Below, piece after piece: positions 1-8,075 of a stretch of DNA of 38,788 nt; position 1 is the stretch's first letter, and every line of letters starts with the position of its first letter. Made by a program: the position numbers and the translations under genes. The stretch spans positions 1-38,788 of the forward strand of contig NZ_LGAK01000051.1 in the NCBI RefSeq assembly GCF_001292705.1, given 5' to 3'. The notes below the pieces were generated by a model. It was not told where the DNA came from and made no database searches. It was given only the letters and a program-made list of their open reading frames with translations. The stretch is from Marinagarivorans algicola (GTDB taxonomy: Bacteria > Pseudomonadota > Gammaproteobacteria > Pseudomonadales > Cellvibrionaceae).

Positions 1-633
1 AGTCCCTCCCCCTACGATAACACCATCGTCAGAACCCTCATCCAACTCATCCTCTACTTGATCACCAAGAGATTCAACAATCCCCCAAATTCCAAGGCCG
101 ATTGACGCAGCAGTAAGGCCAGCAATAATTAGAGGCGCACCAGCTATACCAAAAACAACTGCCGCAGCTCCAACTGCTATGGCAGCCATACCAGTAATAT
201 CACTTGCCGCACCCAGCAGATCAGATGTGTTTACTGCCTGACCAGGTGTTAATGCAGAATCTATGACCCTCGTAGTGTTTATTGCAAGGCTCGTGCCTGT
301 AAGTGCTGTACCCAAAATAGGCACTTTCTTATAAACCAGGTCAAATGCTGTAGACCTTCCTGCTGATGAGGTTATCAACTGCGCTGTACCATAGATAAAG
401 CCCAACGAAGCAAAGGCAGCCTCAGCCTTTTCGGCCGCAGTGGAACCATCAGAGTTCGCATTGGAAATTTTACTAATACTATTTAGAAATTTTGCAGCTG
501 ACTCAGGACCACCAGCTGCATCTGTAACCGTCTGAGCCAAGTCAGAAAACTCATTAAAAATCCCTTGATTCCTTGAATCAAATACACCTGCATTATCTAG
601 CAATCTAAAAATATTATCATTAATCGGAAGCAT
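1..633 (-). CDS. Hydrophobic Gly/Ala-rich protein, 5' part only (possible exported RTX-type protein)
   Basis: The frame is open from an ATG at 631-633 to the left edge, giving 211 codons without a stop, so the C-terminus is missing. The first ~65 residues (start MLPINDNIFRLLDN) are polar and probably helical. Residues ~75-135 are mixed. Residues ~145-190 are a long Gly/Ala/Ile-rich hydrophobic stretch (for example AAIAVGAAAVVFGIAGAP), followed by an acidic patch (VEDELDEGSDDG). The start overlaps the end of the upstream membrane-protein gene by 14 bp, which implies translational coupling. I do not recognise the family. Gly/Ala-rich hydrophobic N-terminal regions occur in some large RTX toxins, and a type I secretion system is encoded 9 kb upstream on the same strand, so a large T1SS substrate is possible. 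That is inference only. Confidence 0.7.
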   Translation of the reverse strand, partial: MLPINDNIFRLLDNAGVFDSRNQGIFNEFSDLAQTVTDAAGGPESAAKFLNSISKISNANSDGSTAAEKAEAAFASLGFIYGTAQLITSSAGRSTAFDLVYKKVPILGTALTGTSLAINTTRVIDSALTPGQAVNTSDLLGAASDITGMAAIAVGAAAVVFGIAGAPLIIAGLTAASIGLGIWGIVESLGDQVEDELDEGSDDGVIVGGGT

Positions 634-1144
634 AACTTATCCCTCTAAAAATCCTAATAAAAATAAAAATCAAAAAAAATAAAAAAATCAAAAATAGGAC
701 ATAAAACAAAAATATCCCAAAAGCTATATAAGTCGAATCAACAAAGTCCGCTTGATATAGCACCTCATTATAAAGCCGAATATCAAACACGTACCCTAAA
801 CCAGTTGGCACAGGATAATACTTAAAAAATAAAATATGTTTCTTACCAACTAAATTCCTTAACAACTCCTTATCAAGGACAGAGCGAACAAAAACAATCT
901 CCCCATTAACATCAACAAGCCGTAGCCTTTGCGTACCCGAACGTCTCCCTCTGTACTCAAAGATTCCATCAACATATCCACTAAAAATTAATGGCTTCCC
1001 GTTATTAATACGCCAATCCGTCCATCGTATAATTTCCAGCGCACGCGCCCACGCATAAAACCCAGACAAAAAAATCAAAAAAAACAAAAACACTGCGACA
1101 AAAAAAGTTCGAAAAGTCAACCAGGTACCCCCCACAAAAATCAA
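620..1144 (-). CDS. Small two-TM membrane protein of unknown function
   Basis: The protein has up to 174 residues. It has a hydrophobic segment near residues 10-32 (FFVAVFLFFLIFLSGFYAWA), a central ~100-residue polar domain rich in beta-type sequence (residues ~38-130), and a very hydrophobic second segment near 138-165 (Phe/Leu/Ile-rich). This suggests an inner-membrane protein with one exposed globular domain. No family is recognised; the layout resembles small DUF3592-like membrane proteins, but I cannot confirm that. The longest frame starts with TTG at 1144; GTG at 1135 is an alternative, and neither has a clear Shine-Dalgarno. It follows the broken JmjC gene by 24 bp and overlaps the next gene by 14 bp, so it belongs to the same minus-strand transcription unit. 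Confidence 0.6.
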   Translation of the reverse strand: MIFVGGTWLTFRTFFVAVFLFFLIFLSGFYAWARALEIIRWTDWRINNGKPLIFSGYVDGIFEYRGRRSGTQRLRLVDVNGEIVFVRSVLDKELLRNLVGKKHILFFKYYPVPTGLGYVFDIRLYNEVLYQADFVDSTYIAFGIFLFYVLFLIFLFFLIFIFIRIFRGISYASD

Positions 1145-1168
1145 ATGAAATGTCGACTAAAACTTACT

Positions 1169-2921
1169 TTATAACTCTATAACCTGCCTAGGAAAATTCG
1201 AGAAGAAATTATTTTTAGCCCTAAAATCCGTAAAACTAACACTAATTGATATATCCAAACTCTCCACCTGATGCCACCACCCAATAGGTATAAAAATAGC
1301 CTCCCCAGGATTTAAGATAACCTCTAAAGGGGTCACACCTGACATTTTAGGGTAACGCTCTAAGTCAACATTAGGGAAATCAACAGCACTGTACACATGA
1401 CTATCGTTATACACATTAGGCACTTGAAAGGCTGGAATAAGTGTGATTTTTTTTCGGCCATAAACCTGCAGTAACATATTATTCGTTAAATCATGATGAA
1501 GTTGCGTACAAGTACCTTTAGGCCCAAACCACAAATGGCTACGGCGCTTAACACTTTCAGTTAAACGATAACCATCCCCAAATTCACCAACATCTTCAAA
1601 TAATTCTTTTAACTCTTGAGAAGACGATTGATTGTTATTAGCCGTTAAGTAATAGTCATTCGACGTACCCCCCCTCAACAACCAATCGGCAAAAATCCCT
1701 CATAGGGATCCTCTTTTTATAACGAGGTGAATTTCTCTCATACTGATTATCTTGGGCGCGACCAAACTGAACCTCCACCTCTTTTTCACCGACCACTTGA
1801 GCAAAGTAGTCGGGGTTCCATTTTTCACGTGCAGGCCAATGATCAAAGCCATTTGTGAGCACTACTGGTCGATGCACGCTGTAATACTCATCAACAAAAA
1901 TTTGGAACGTAGGTACTTCCCGTTTTTCTACCTCACTCAATTCATGTGAATTCAACCTTGACAACTGATCGCAAACATCTAATAGCCAATTTCGCTTATC
2001 AAGTTGTAGCTTCATCGCTTTAGCAGCCTGAATATAAGGGCTTGCTGCTACAGACCGTAATTCCGCAATCACAGCATCGCTACCTAAGTCCGATTTTTTA
2101 ATTTCAGACTCTAGCGTTGCAAGATCGAACCCACTCAGCAACTGATTGAATATCCATTTTTTCCAGCCATCCGCTACAGTCAGATCCTGTTGCGCTATCA
2201 ACTCCCGGTCAAATATCAATTGCAATAAAAGGCCGTCAATCTTTTTTTGCTCAGACAAATACTTTACAATTAAATGATCGGCATCGGGGTAGGCGTGCAC
2301 GGTACACCCCTCTATCGCCTGTAATCGAAGCGCATGCATAGAATCTAGAGAGACGCTTTGCTGGTGCTTTGACGAGCGGCTACCAAATACAATGTGAATA
2401 TCAATCTTATTTTTCAGTCGACTAAATAAAGTCATCAAATCTAAATGATGCGGCTCAGCTATATCAGCAACGCCCTTTAACGCTGAGTAATACCTTTCAT
2501 CACCAAAAATTTTAAGCTCATCTGCCACAAGAAATGATAGAGGTGCAAAGGCAATTATTCTATCCACAGCAAGCAACCCACCAAATAGCATGGCTGCATA
2601 CCCGCCCATTGACTGCCCCAACGTAATAACACGGCTTGGTTTCAGCTCTTCAATAAGCGCCTTTAATCGAACAACAACTTCGTCAATAGAGCCACCCAAT
2701 CCATTGATGCCACTTTGGTACCACAGTGTGTTAGGGTCCCTCAGGTAGATCACGTTAAATTGACACCCATAAACCTTTCTTAACTTCTTTAAACGCCCAC
2801 AAAAGTCAAATTGACACTCCTGCCCCCAAAACGCGAAAGAAAATGAAATGACAAGGAGTAAATTGTCGCCATATTTTTCAATAATACAGTCAGGGCCAAC
2901 CTGCTGGATAAGATGTTTCAT
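1169..2921 (-). pseudogene. Alpha/beta-hydrolase - FIH-like JmjC fusion, split by a +1 frameshift in a G7 tract
   Basis: The first part (1656-2921, 421 codons) holds an alpha/beta-hydrolase domain at residues ~1-240. It has nucleophile motif GQSMGG (S104), a probable acid at D193 and H216 in DADHL. A helical linker (~250-320) and the first third of a JmjC/cupin_8 domain (PVVLTNGFDHW) follow. The frame then stops just after a run of seven G (1668-1674, C on the plus strand). The remainder (1169 up to the G run) continues in the other frame with the Fe(II) ligands HHD and WWH and the 2-oxoglutarate lysine region YGRKKITLIPA. With six G instead of seven the join reads VVEGGTSNDYYLTANN, matching VEQGQSNDFYMTANN in the adjacent paralogue. 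The damage is thus a single extra base: assembly error, phase-off state or recent mutation. If restored, the product is about 584 residues. Confidence 0.85.
1668..1674 (-). repeat. G7 homopolymer at the frameshift of the hydrolase-JmjC gene
   Basis: Seven consecutive G on the coding strand, written as C7 on the plus strand. Six would keep the reading frame through the JmjC domain. This is a typical length-variable tract and hence a possible slipped-strand site. Confidence 0.8.
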
Positions 2922-2971
2922 CTTGGCAGTCCACTACGATTGTTATGATCAATGAAAAAGATATGCCCGTA

Positions 2972-5563
2972 CTAGCCTCGAGGAAATCCCGCGGAATAGG
3001 TATTTGGCCACTTAAAATTAGTAAATACACTACTAATAGAAACATCCAGCGCCTCAACACAATGCCACCACCCAATAGGGATGAAAATAGCTTCACCAGG
3101 ATTCAAAATCACTTCAACAGGTTTGGCATTTTTCATATCAGGGAATTTTCTTTCGTCACAATTAAGGAAGTCCACCTGACTGTAGACACCTTTATCGTTA
3201 TACAGCCAAGGAACTTGCATCGCAGGTATGAGTGTAATTTTTTTGCGGCCATAAATTTGCACCAACATATTATTGGTAAGGTCATGATGTATAGGTGTAA
3301 AAGTACCTTTAGGGCCAAACCAAAAAAAGTTTCCGCTTTGTAAAGTATCTGGGTCTCGGTAACCCTCACCAAAGTCTCCTACATCGTCAAATAAGCTCGA
3401 TATACTGGAAAAGCTATTTTTTGTATTATTGGCTGTCATATAAAAATCATTACTTTGCCCTTGTTCAACAAGGGAAACATAATCTTTCATGAGCATTTTC
3501 TTTTTTAATTTACCGGCATTGCGCTCGAACAGAGGGTCAGACTCCCGCCCATACTGGACCTCAATCTCTTTATCGCCAAAATGCTCCAGCAAATAACTAG
3601 GTCGCCATTTTTCCAGTGCGGCCCAATGATCAACGCCACCTGTAAGCACTACAGGTAAGTGCTTGCTGTAGTATTCTTTAAGGAACTCTTTAGCAGAAGG
3701 TGTTTTTCGTCGCTCTATCTGCGAACTGTATCGAGCATCTAGCGATGCAAGCGCATTACACGTAGCTAGCAGCCAATTTCGCTTAGCTAACTGGTGTTGA
3801 AATTCAGTTCCCGCAAGAGTAATTGGATGCTGTTCAATATCCACAATTTCAGCCATTACCTCTATAGCCGAGTATCCGTTATCCCGCAAAATACGCAGTA
3901 GCGATGACGTAGACGTACCCTTCATCACGTTCGATGCCAACCATTTCCTCCAATCCGATGACAAAGAAGAAATAGGGGCATTCGACTTTATTCTCGAAGA
4001 TGCTCTATCACGGAGCATATACTGATACCATTTTTCTAGCTCAAGAAACCAATAATCAAACTGTTCTGTTGCAGATTTCTTTTTAAGACCCGCCAACAGG
4101 TTTAAGTAAAAAATAGTCGTATAGTGCTGCACCAACACCCGATTAACATCTCTGCCACTTAAAGCGATATATTCAGTAATAACCAAATCCGTCAATTCAG
4201 GCGAGCTAAGATTCATGACTGATAAATCTTGATGGAAATCACCAACTCTACAGTTACCAAAATCAATCAGCCCTGTGAAATTTTTCTGACCAGAATCCAC
4301 CAATATATTACTGCCGTGAAGATCAAAATGACCGAATACTTGATTATTTTTTATTAAAGGAAGCTCATTTTGATTGCGTATAACCTGAGGTACAAGATCT
4401 GAAATCACGGGAACGGCGCTATCGCCAAGCTGATCTTTAATCAAATCACACGATATAGACCAAGATGGAGCCAAACTAACAGGTAGCTCTCTAACCTGTT
4501 TTAAATTGACTGAATGGAATGAATAAAAAACAGCGGCAAGCTGGCGAGACATTTTCTGTTTATCCTTAATCGAAAGTACAGAGAAATGCTGTTTATCAAA
4601 AGTTTTACCAGGTAACTTGCGATAACGAGCTAAAACTATCGGCGATGAGTAGATACTTACCTCAGGAACCTGGACATCCAGTTTTGAACGCATTAAATCG
4701 GTCACAGCTTGCTCTACCAACAAGCCATCTATACCCCGTCTAGGACGTGGAATTTTAACAATATACTCATCATTTACATCAACAACTACACTTTCATGAG
4801 TCCCAGGATAAAAAGAGAGCGTTCCAATAGGCTGATTTGGAAATAATTGAGTATATGTGTTCCTAACTGACACCTCATCAATCTCTTGGAGTAAGTTAAA
4901 TTCCTGAGATTTATTCTCAATATATGATTGGACAATACGCCCCTCACAGCGGTACATTTTCCGCTTGGCATAGGTAGGGTCATCATCCGATTGCTCTGAA
5001 AGTAAAGTAAGCTTGCCGTAAATTGACCTAACAAAGGCGAGCTGTCCACTTTGCTGCTGCTCACTGCCATGTGCTTCAAAAAGCATTATCTTTGACATTT
5101 CAGCGCACAAAGCAAAAACCTCCTTCCAGCGCTTTATCCATATCGATAAATTAAAGAAAAAACATACATCAGCAACTTGGCCAAATATAAAATGCTGCAA
5201 TAAAGATAAATCATCTTTATCCAAATCAAATGTATAAAAGTGGATGTTATTTTTATAATTAGCCGCCTTTAAAGCGTTCGCCGCATTAATGCATTTAGGA
5301 TTAAAGTCTACTCCAACGCCTAGCGAAATCTCATCAGATAATGCATGTAATATGCCCCCATTAGAGCACCCGACATCCAAAATTTTTAGTCCCGAAAAAT
5401 CCATTTTCATTTTTTCAATACGCATTTCCGGATCACGCTGCCCCTTAAACCGCTCTCCTTGAATAGAGACAGTATGGTAGCCAGCAATCAGTCCTTTATC
5501 GTCATACCACTTCTTGTTAGTTTTTGTACAGTCCAAAACTTTTAATACAGACTCTTTACTCAT
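2972..5563 (-). CDS. Tri-domain protein: SAM methyltransferase - APH-like kinase - FIH-like JmjC oxygenase
   Basis: The protein has 863 residues. Residues ~50-210 form a class I methyltransferase with SAM motif ILDVGCSNGG (61-70) and acidic motif GVGVDFNP. Residues ~245-500 resemble an aminoglycoside-phosphotransferase/choline-kinase fold, with lysine K270 in YIVKIPR, Brenner-type motif GHFDLHGSN (H412, D414, N419) and metal-binding GLIDFGN (D434). Residues ~535-610 are a helical module shared with the downstream paralogue. Residues ~620-863 form a JmjC/cupin_8 domain like factor-inhibiting HIF: H759-x-D761, K774/K775 in YGRKKITLIP and distal H834 in GWWH. All three sites look intact. The ATG has a good AAGGTGG Shine-Dalgarno upstream. 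The downstream paralogue begins 50 bp after the stop, so they are probably co-transcribed. The likely role is multi-step modification of a protein or peptide; the substrate is unknown. Confidence 0.85.
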   Translation of the reverse strand: MSKESVLKVLDCTKTNKKWYDDKGLIAGYHTVSIQGERFKGQRDPEMRIEKMKMDFSGLKILDVGCSNGGILHALSDEISLGVGVDFNPKCINAANALKAANYKNNIHFYTFDLDKDDLSLLQHFIFGQVADVCFFFNLSIWIKRWKEVFALCAEMSKIMLFEAHGSEQQQSGQLAFVRSIYGKLTLLSEQSDDDPTYAKRKMYRCEGRIVQSYIENKSQEFNLLQEIDEVSVRNTYTQLFPNQPIGTLSFYPGTHESVVVDVNDEYIVKIPRPRRGIDGLLVEQAVTDLMRSKLDVQVPEVSIYSSPIVLARYRKLPGKTFDKQHFSVLSIKDKQKMSRQLAAVFYSFHSVNLKQVRELPVSLAPSWSISCDLIKDQLGDSAVPVISDLVPQVIRNQNELPLIKNNQVFGHFDLHGSNILVDSGQKNFTGLIDFGNCRVGDFHQDLSVMNLSSPELTDLVITEYIALSGRDVNRVLVQHYTTIFYLNLLAGLKKKSATEQFDYWFLELEKWYQYMLRDRASSRIKSNAPISSLSSDWRKWLASNVMKGTSTSSLLRILRDNGYSAIEVMAEIVDIEQHPITLAGTEFQHQLAKRNWLLATCNALASLDARYSSQIERRKTPSAKEFLKEYYSKHLPVVLTGGVDHWAALEKWRPSYLLEHFGDKEIEVQYGRESDPLFERNAGKLKKKMLMKDYVSLVEQGQSNDFYMTANNTKNSFSSISSLFDDVGDFGEGYRDPDTLQSGNFFWFGPKGTFTPIHHDLTNNMLVQIYGRKKITLIPAMQVPWLYNDKGVYSQVDFLNCDERKFPDMKNAKPVEVILNPGEAIFIPIGWWHCVEALDVSISSVFTNFKWPNTYSAGFPRG

Positions 5564-5679
5564 TTTATTCCCACCTTAGAACTCATAAATTTCTCACACT
5601 GGTGCATTATCATCACTTACGACCACTAGCAACATCGTAAAGGAGTATAAGAAATAGAGCTTAACTGTTACGTGATTAG

Positions 5680-6096
5680 TTAATTGACGTTTTTTGTACG
5701 AATGCGATGGACATAGGGGATACTACAAATGGATCTGCCGAGGCATTCCACATACGAAAAGATTGTGTTTTTATACCCCCCCCCCCTTAAATTGAATCGC
5801 TTTAACACCACGCCAACTATTCCACTGGCTTTTAAACTGCGGGCTAAAGGTTTTTTTGGGGGGGCAAAAAGAAATTCTAACTCAAAAAGTGCACCGCCGG
5901 TTTGAAGGGGTTTTAACCAAGCTTCTAGAAGTGGCAACCACGCTTGATTGCTATTTAACCAAAGGGATGAGCCATATTGGCCCGATTTACGAACCGCGAT
6001 ATAAGCACGCACGGAACCCGCCTCAAAGCGCTTTAATAGTGCACAACGTAAAGACTCTAAATTATTTTTATAGACAGACGCCAATACACTTTGCAT
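5680..6096 (-). CDS. Small hypothetical protein with an 11-G tract deciding its C-terminus
   Basis: The frame gives 138 residues from an ATG at 6096 (start MQSVLASVYKNNLES). No family is recognised. The first ~105 residues look protein-like. The coding strand then meets C7A7 (at 5851-5864) and, near codon 105, a run of eleven G (5776-5786). As written, the tail after GGG reads YKNTIFSYVECLG and ends at 5680. With ten G the tail would read IKTQSFRMWNASADP and continue to FVQKTSIN, stopping at 5676, which looks more like a folded protein end. With twelve G it stops at once. The true length is therefore uncertain. The gene lies between the RTX terminator and the methyltransferase-kinase-JmjC gene, on the same strand. 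Confidence 0.45.
   Translation of the reverse strand: MQSVLASVYKNNLESLRCALLKRFEAGSVRAYIAVRKSGQYGSSLWLNSNQAWLPLLEAWLKPLQTGGALFELEFLFAPPKKPLARSLKASGIVGVVLKRFNLRGGGYKNTIFSYVECLGRSICSIPYVHRIRTKNVN
5776..5786 (-). repeat. G11 homopolymer (C11 on plus strand)
   Basis: Eleven identical bases in a row inside the small hypothetical gene, the longest G/C homopolymer I noticed in the window. Its length selects between three C-termini. Confidence 0.9.
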
Positions 6097-6177
6097 CCTT
6101 ACTTTACCTCATCCTTTACTGACAAATTATCCACGATAATTTTTTATAATTTTAAAAGATTAGCCTACTAGAAACTC

Positions 6178-6202
6178 ACAAAAAGGGAGGGCTCCCCTCC
6201 CT
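6178..6202 (-). terminator. Rho-independent terminator after the RTX gene
   Basis: On the minus strand a perfect 7-bp GC stem GGGAGGG / CCCTCCC with a 3-nt loop (plus-strand arms 6185-6191 and 6195-6201) is followed by five T. It lies 17 bp past the RTX stop and should separate the T1SS/RTX unit from the JmjC cluster downstream. Confidence 0.8.
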
Positions 6203-6217
6203 ACGGTGCCAACAAAT

Positions 6218-7981
6218 TTAACTTACTTGCCAAACCTCAGCAACTAACGTTTGCACTAAGGCATCCTGCTCTTGACTAAGTACCGCACCGGCACCTGTAG
6301 GTACATCGAATACGGCCATCGCGTTAACCAATTGTTCAACTTGCGCAGCACTTACTGCGCCATCTGCCGTTGCTATCTCATCTAACTGGTAGTATGGAGA
6401 GGAAAACCACGAATTCACACTCACCCGCTCTTCAGAACCTACAGTCGATATTAACAAAGCATTACCTTCACGGCTAAACCAAAGGTCTTCGGCATTAGCA
6501 TCCGTAAATTGAGCTATATCCTGAGTCGTTGCTGTTGCATTGTAATTATCAATAACGTCCTGCCCATCACCACGGGAAAAAACATAGGTATCACTACCGT
6601 CAGCCCCTTTAAGTACATCATTACCTGTACCGCCAGTTAGTACGTCATCACCTGCGCCACCAGATATAGTATCTCCACCGGCTTCGCCAAATAGCTGATC
6701 ATCATCAGCGCCGCCATCTAGTCTATCGTAACCTTCACCACCCAAAACAACATCGTCACCGTGGCCACCAGAAATCACATCACTTCCTGCTCCGCCATTA
6801 ATATAGTCATTGCCAGCAAGTGCATTGATATAATCAGAGGCATCTGTACCCATTATTGAGTCTGCCGCTAAAGAACCACCACCGACCAGCTCATTAATCG
6901 CTTCCATAGATAAAACTGTACCATCAAAAAATTCAATAGCATTAAGTGCACTTCCATACGTATCACCATCGCTAAAAAAATTATCGACCGTGACTTGATC
7001 ACCTTTGCCCACGGTAATGCGTAAATCCTCACCTATACGCGAAAAATTTATATCTTCTAAATTTATACCTTCATCAAAACTTAAAATATCTGCGCTATCA
7101 CCCACATCTTCAGAATAAATAGTATCAACACCATCACCTAACGCGTATTTATAAGTATCATTGCCGGCGCCACCTGTTAAACGGTCATTGCCAGCACCAC
7201 CTTTTAATACATCATCAGCAGCATATCCGTAAAGATAGTCATTGCCGTCACCACCTTGAAGTACATCACCTCCATTACCGCCATTAAGTATGTCATTCCC
7301 CTCCCCACCAACGAGGCGGTCATCGCCGTTATCACCATACAAATAATCATTGCCGATATTACCAAGCAGCGTATCGTCACCCTCACCACCACGAATAATA
7401 TCGTTACCGGCTAAACCGTCAATAATATCATCACCTTCAGTTGCGATAATATTATCGCGACCTTCTGTGCCGGATATGACTAACGCTTTCACTTTATCAG
7501 CACCCCAAACAACACCATCGCCCTCAAATTCAATGGCCGCCACCTGATACCTTTCACCATAAAAATATTATTTACCGTAACAACCTCTTTAGAACTTAAC
7601 ACTGCAAGTACTAAAGTATTACCCGTGCGGGTTGCGAGTACATCGGCAGAGGTAATATCGCCCGTAAATAAAACCCTCCCCTCTGGAGCATCTGTATTGG
7701 TATGGGTAACTCTGGCTTGCTCATCGCCCAAGGCAAACATATAAGTATCGTTACCGCCCCCAGCTATCGATGCCTTCGCCACCCGATAAAATATCGTCGC
7801 CAAATCCGCCATATAACCTATCATCGCCTTTTCCACCAAACAGCGTATCATTGCCTTCAGCACCGTTTAATACATCAGCCCCATCATTCCCGGCAATCAA
7901 TTCGTCTACAGCTGTACCCGTGAGATAATCATTATCTTCGGCACCTGTAATAGCCGATAATTTTTCTATTTGCGTAATCAT
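6218..7981 (-). pseudogene. RTX calcium-binding exoprotein (T1SS substrate), interrupted by two compensating frameshifts
   Basis: The gene starts at ATG 7981 with Shine-Dalgarno AAAGGAG (7989-7995), 7 nt upstream. The first frame encodes RTX nonapeptides (GGKGDDRLYGGFGDDIL) and stops at 7751-7753 just after a G5 tract (7757-7761). The middle ~65 codons, in another frame, carry GGGNDTYMFALGDEQ and a beta-rich block ending VTVNNIF. After a T5 tract (A5 at 7561-7565 on the plus strand) the first frame resumes with GERYQVAAIEFEG and runs to 6218. Adding one T there gives NNIFYGERYQ, the usual RTX linker pattern. The first break needs one G fewer or repair of a small deletion. The 6218-7543 part holds two further blocks of GGxGxD repeats and a C-terminus with features of an uncleaved T1SS signal. 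It follows the hlyD-type gene by 94 bp. Confidence 0.8.
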
Positions 7982-8075
7982 TTAAGTACTCCTTTAATTA
8001 AAACATACAGCAAGCTTAAAATGTTGCTGCTTTAACGCAAGTGTTTGCACACTCTCCATTACGTTTAAATTTACA

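Noticed and set aside
5856-6122. 88-codon plus-strand frame opposite the small G-tract gene
   Set aside because: No ribosome site and weak composition; the opposite strand fits the orientation of all neighbours.
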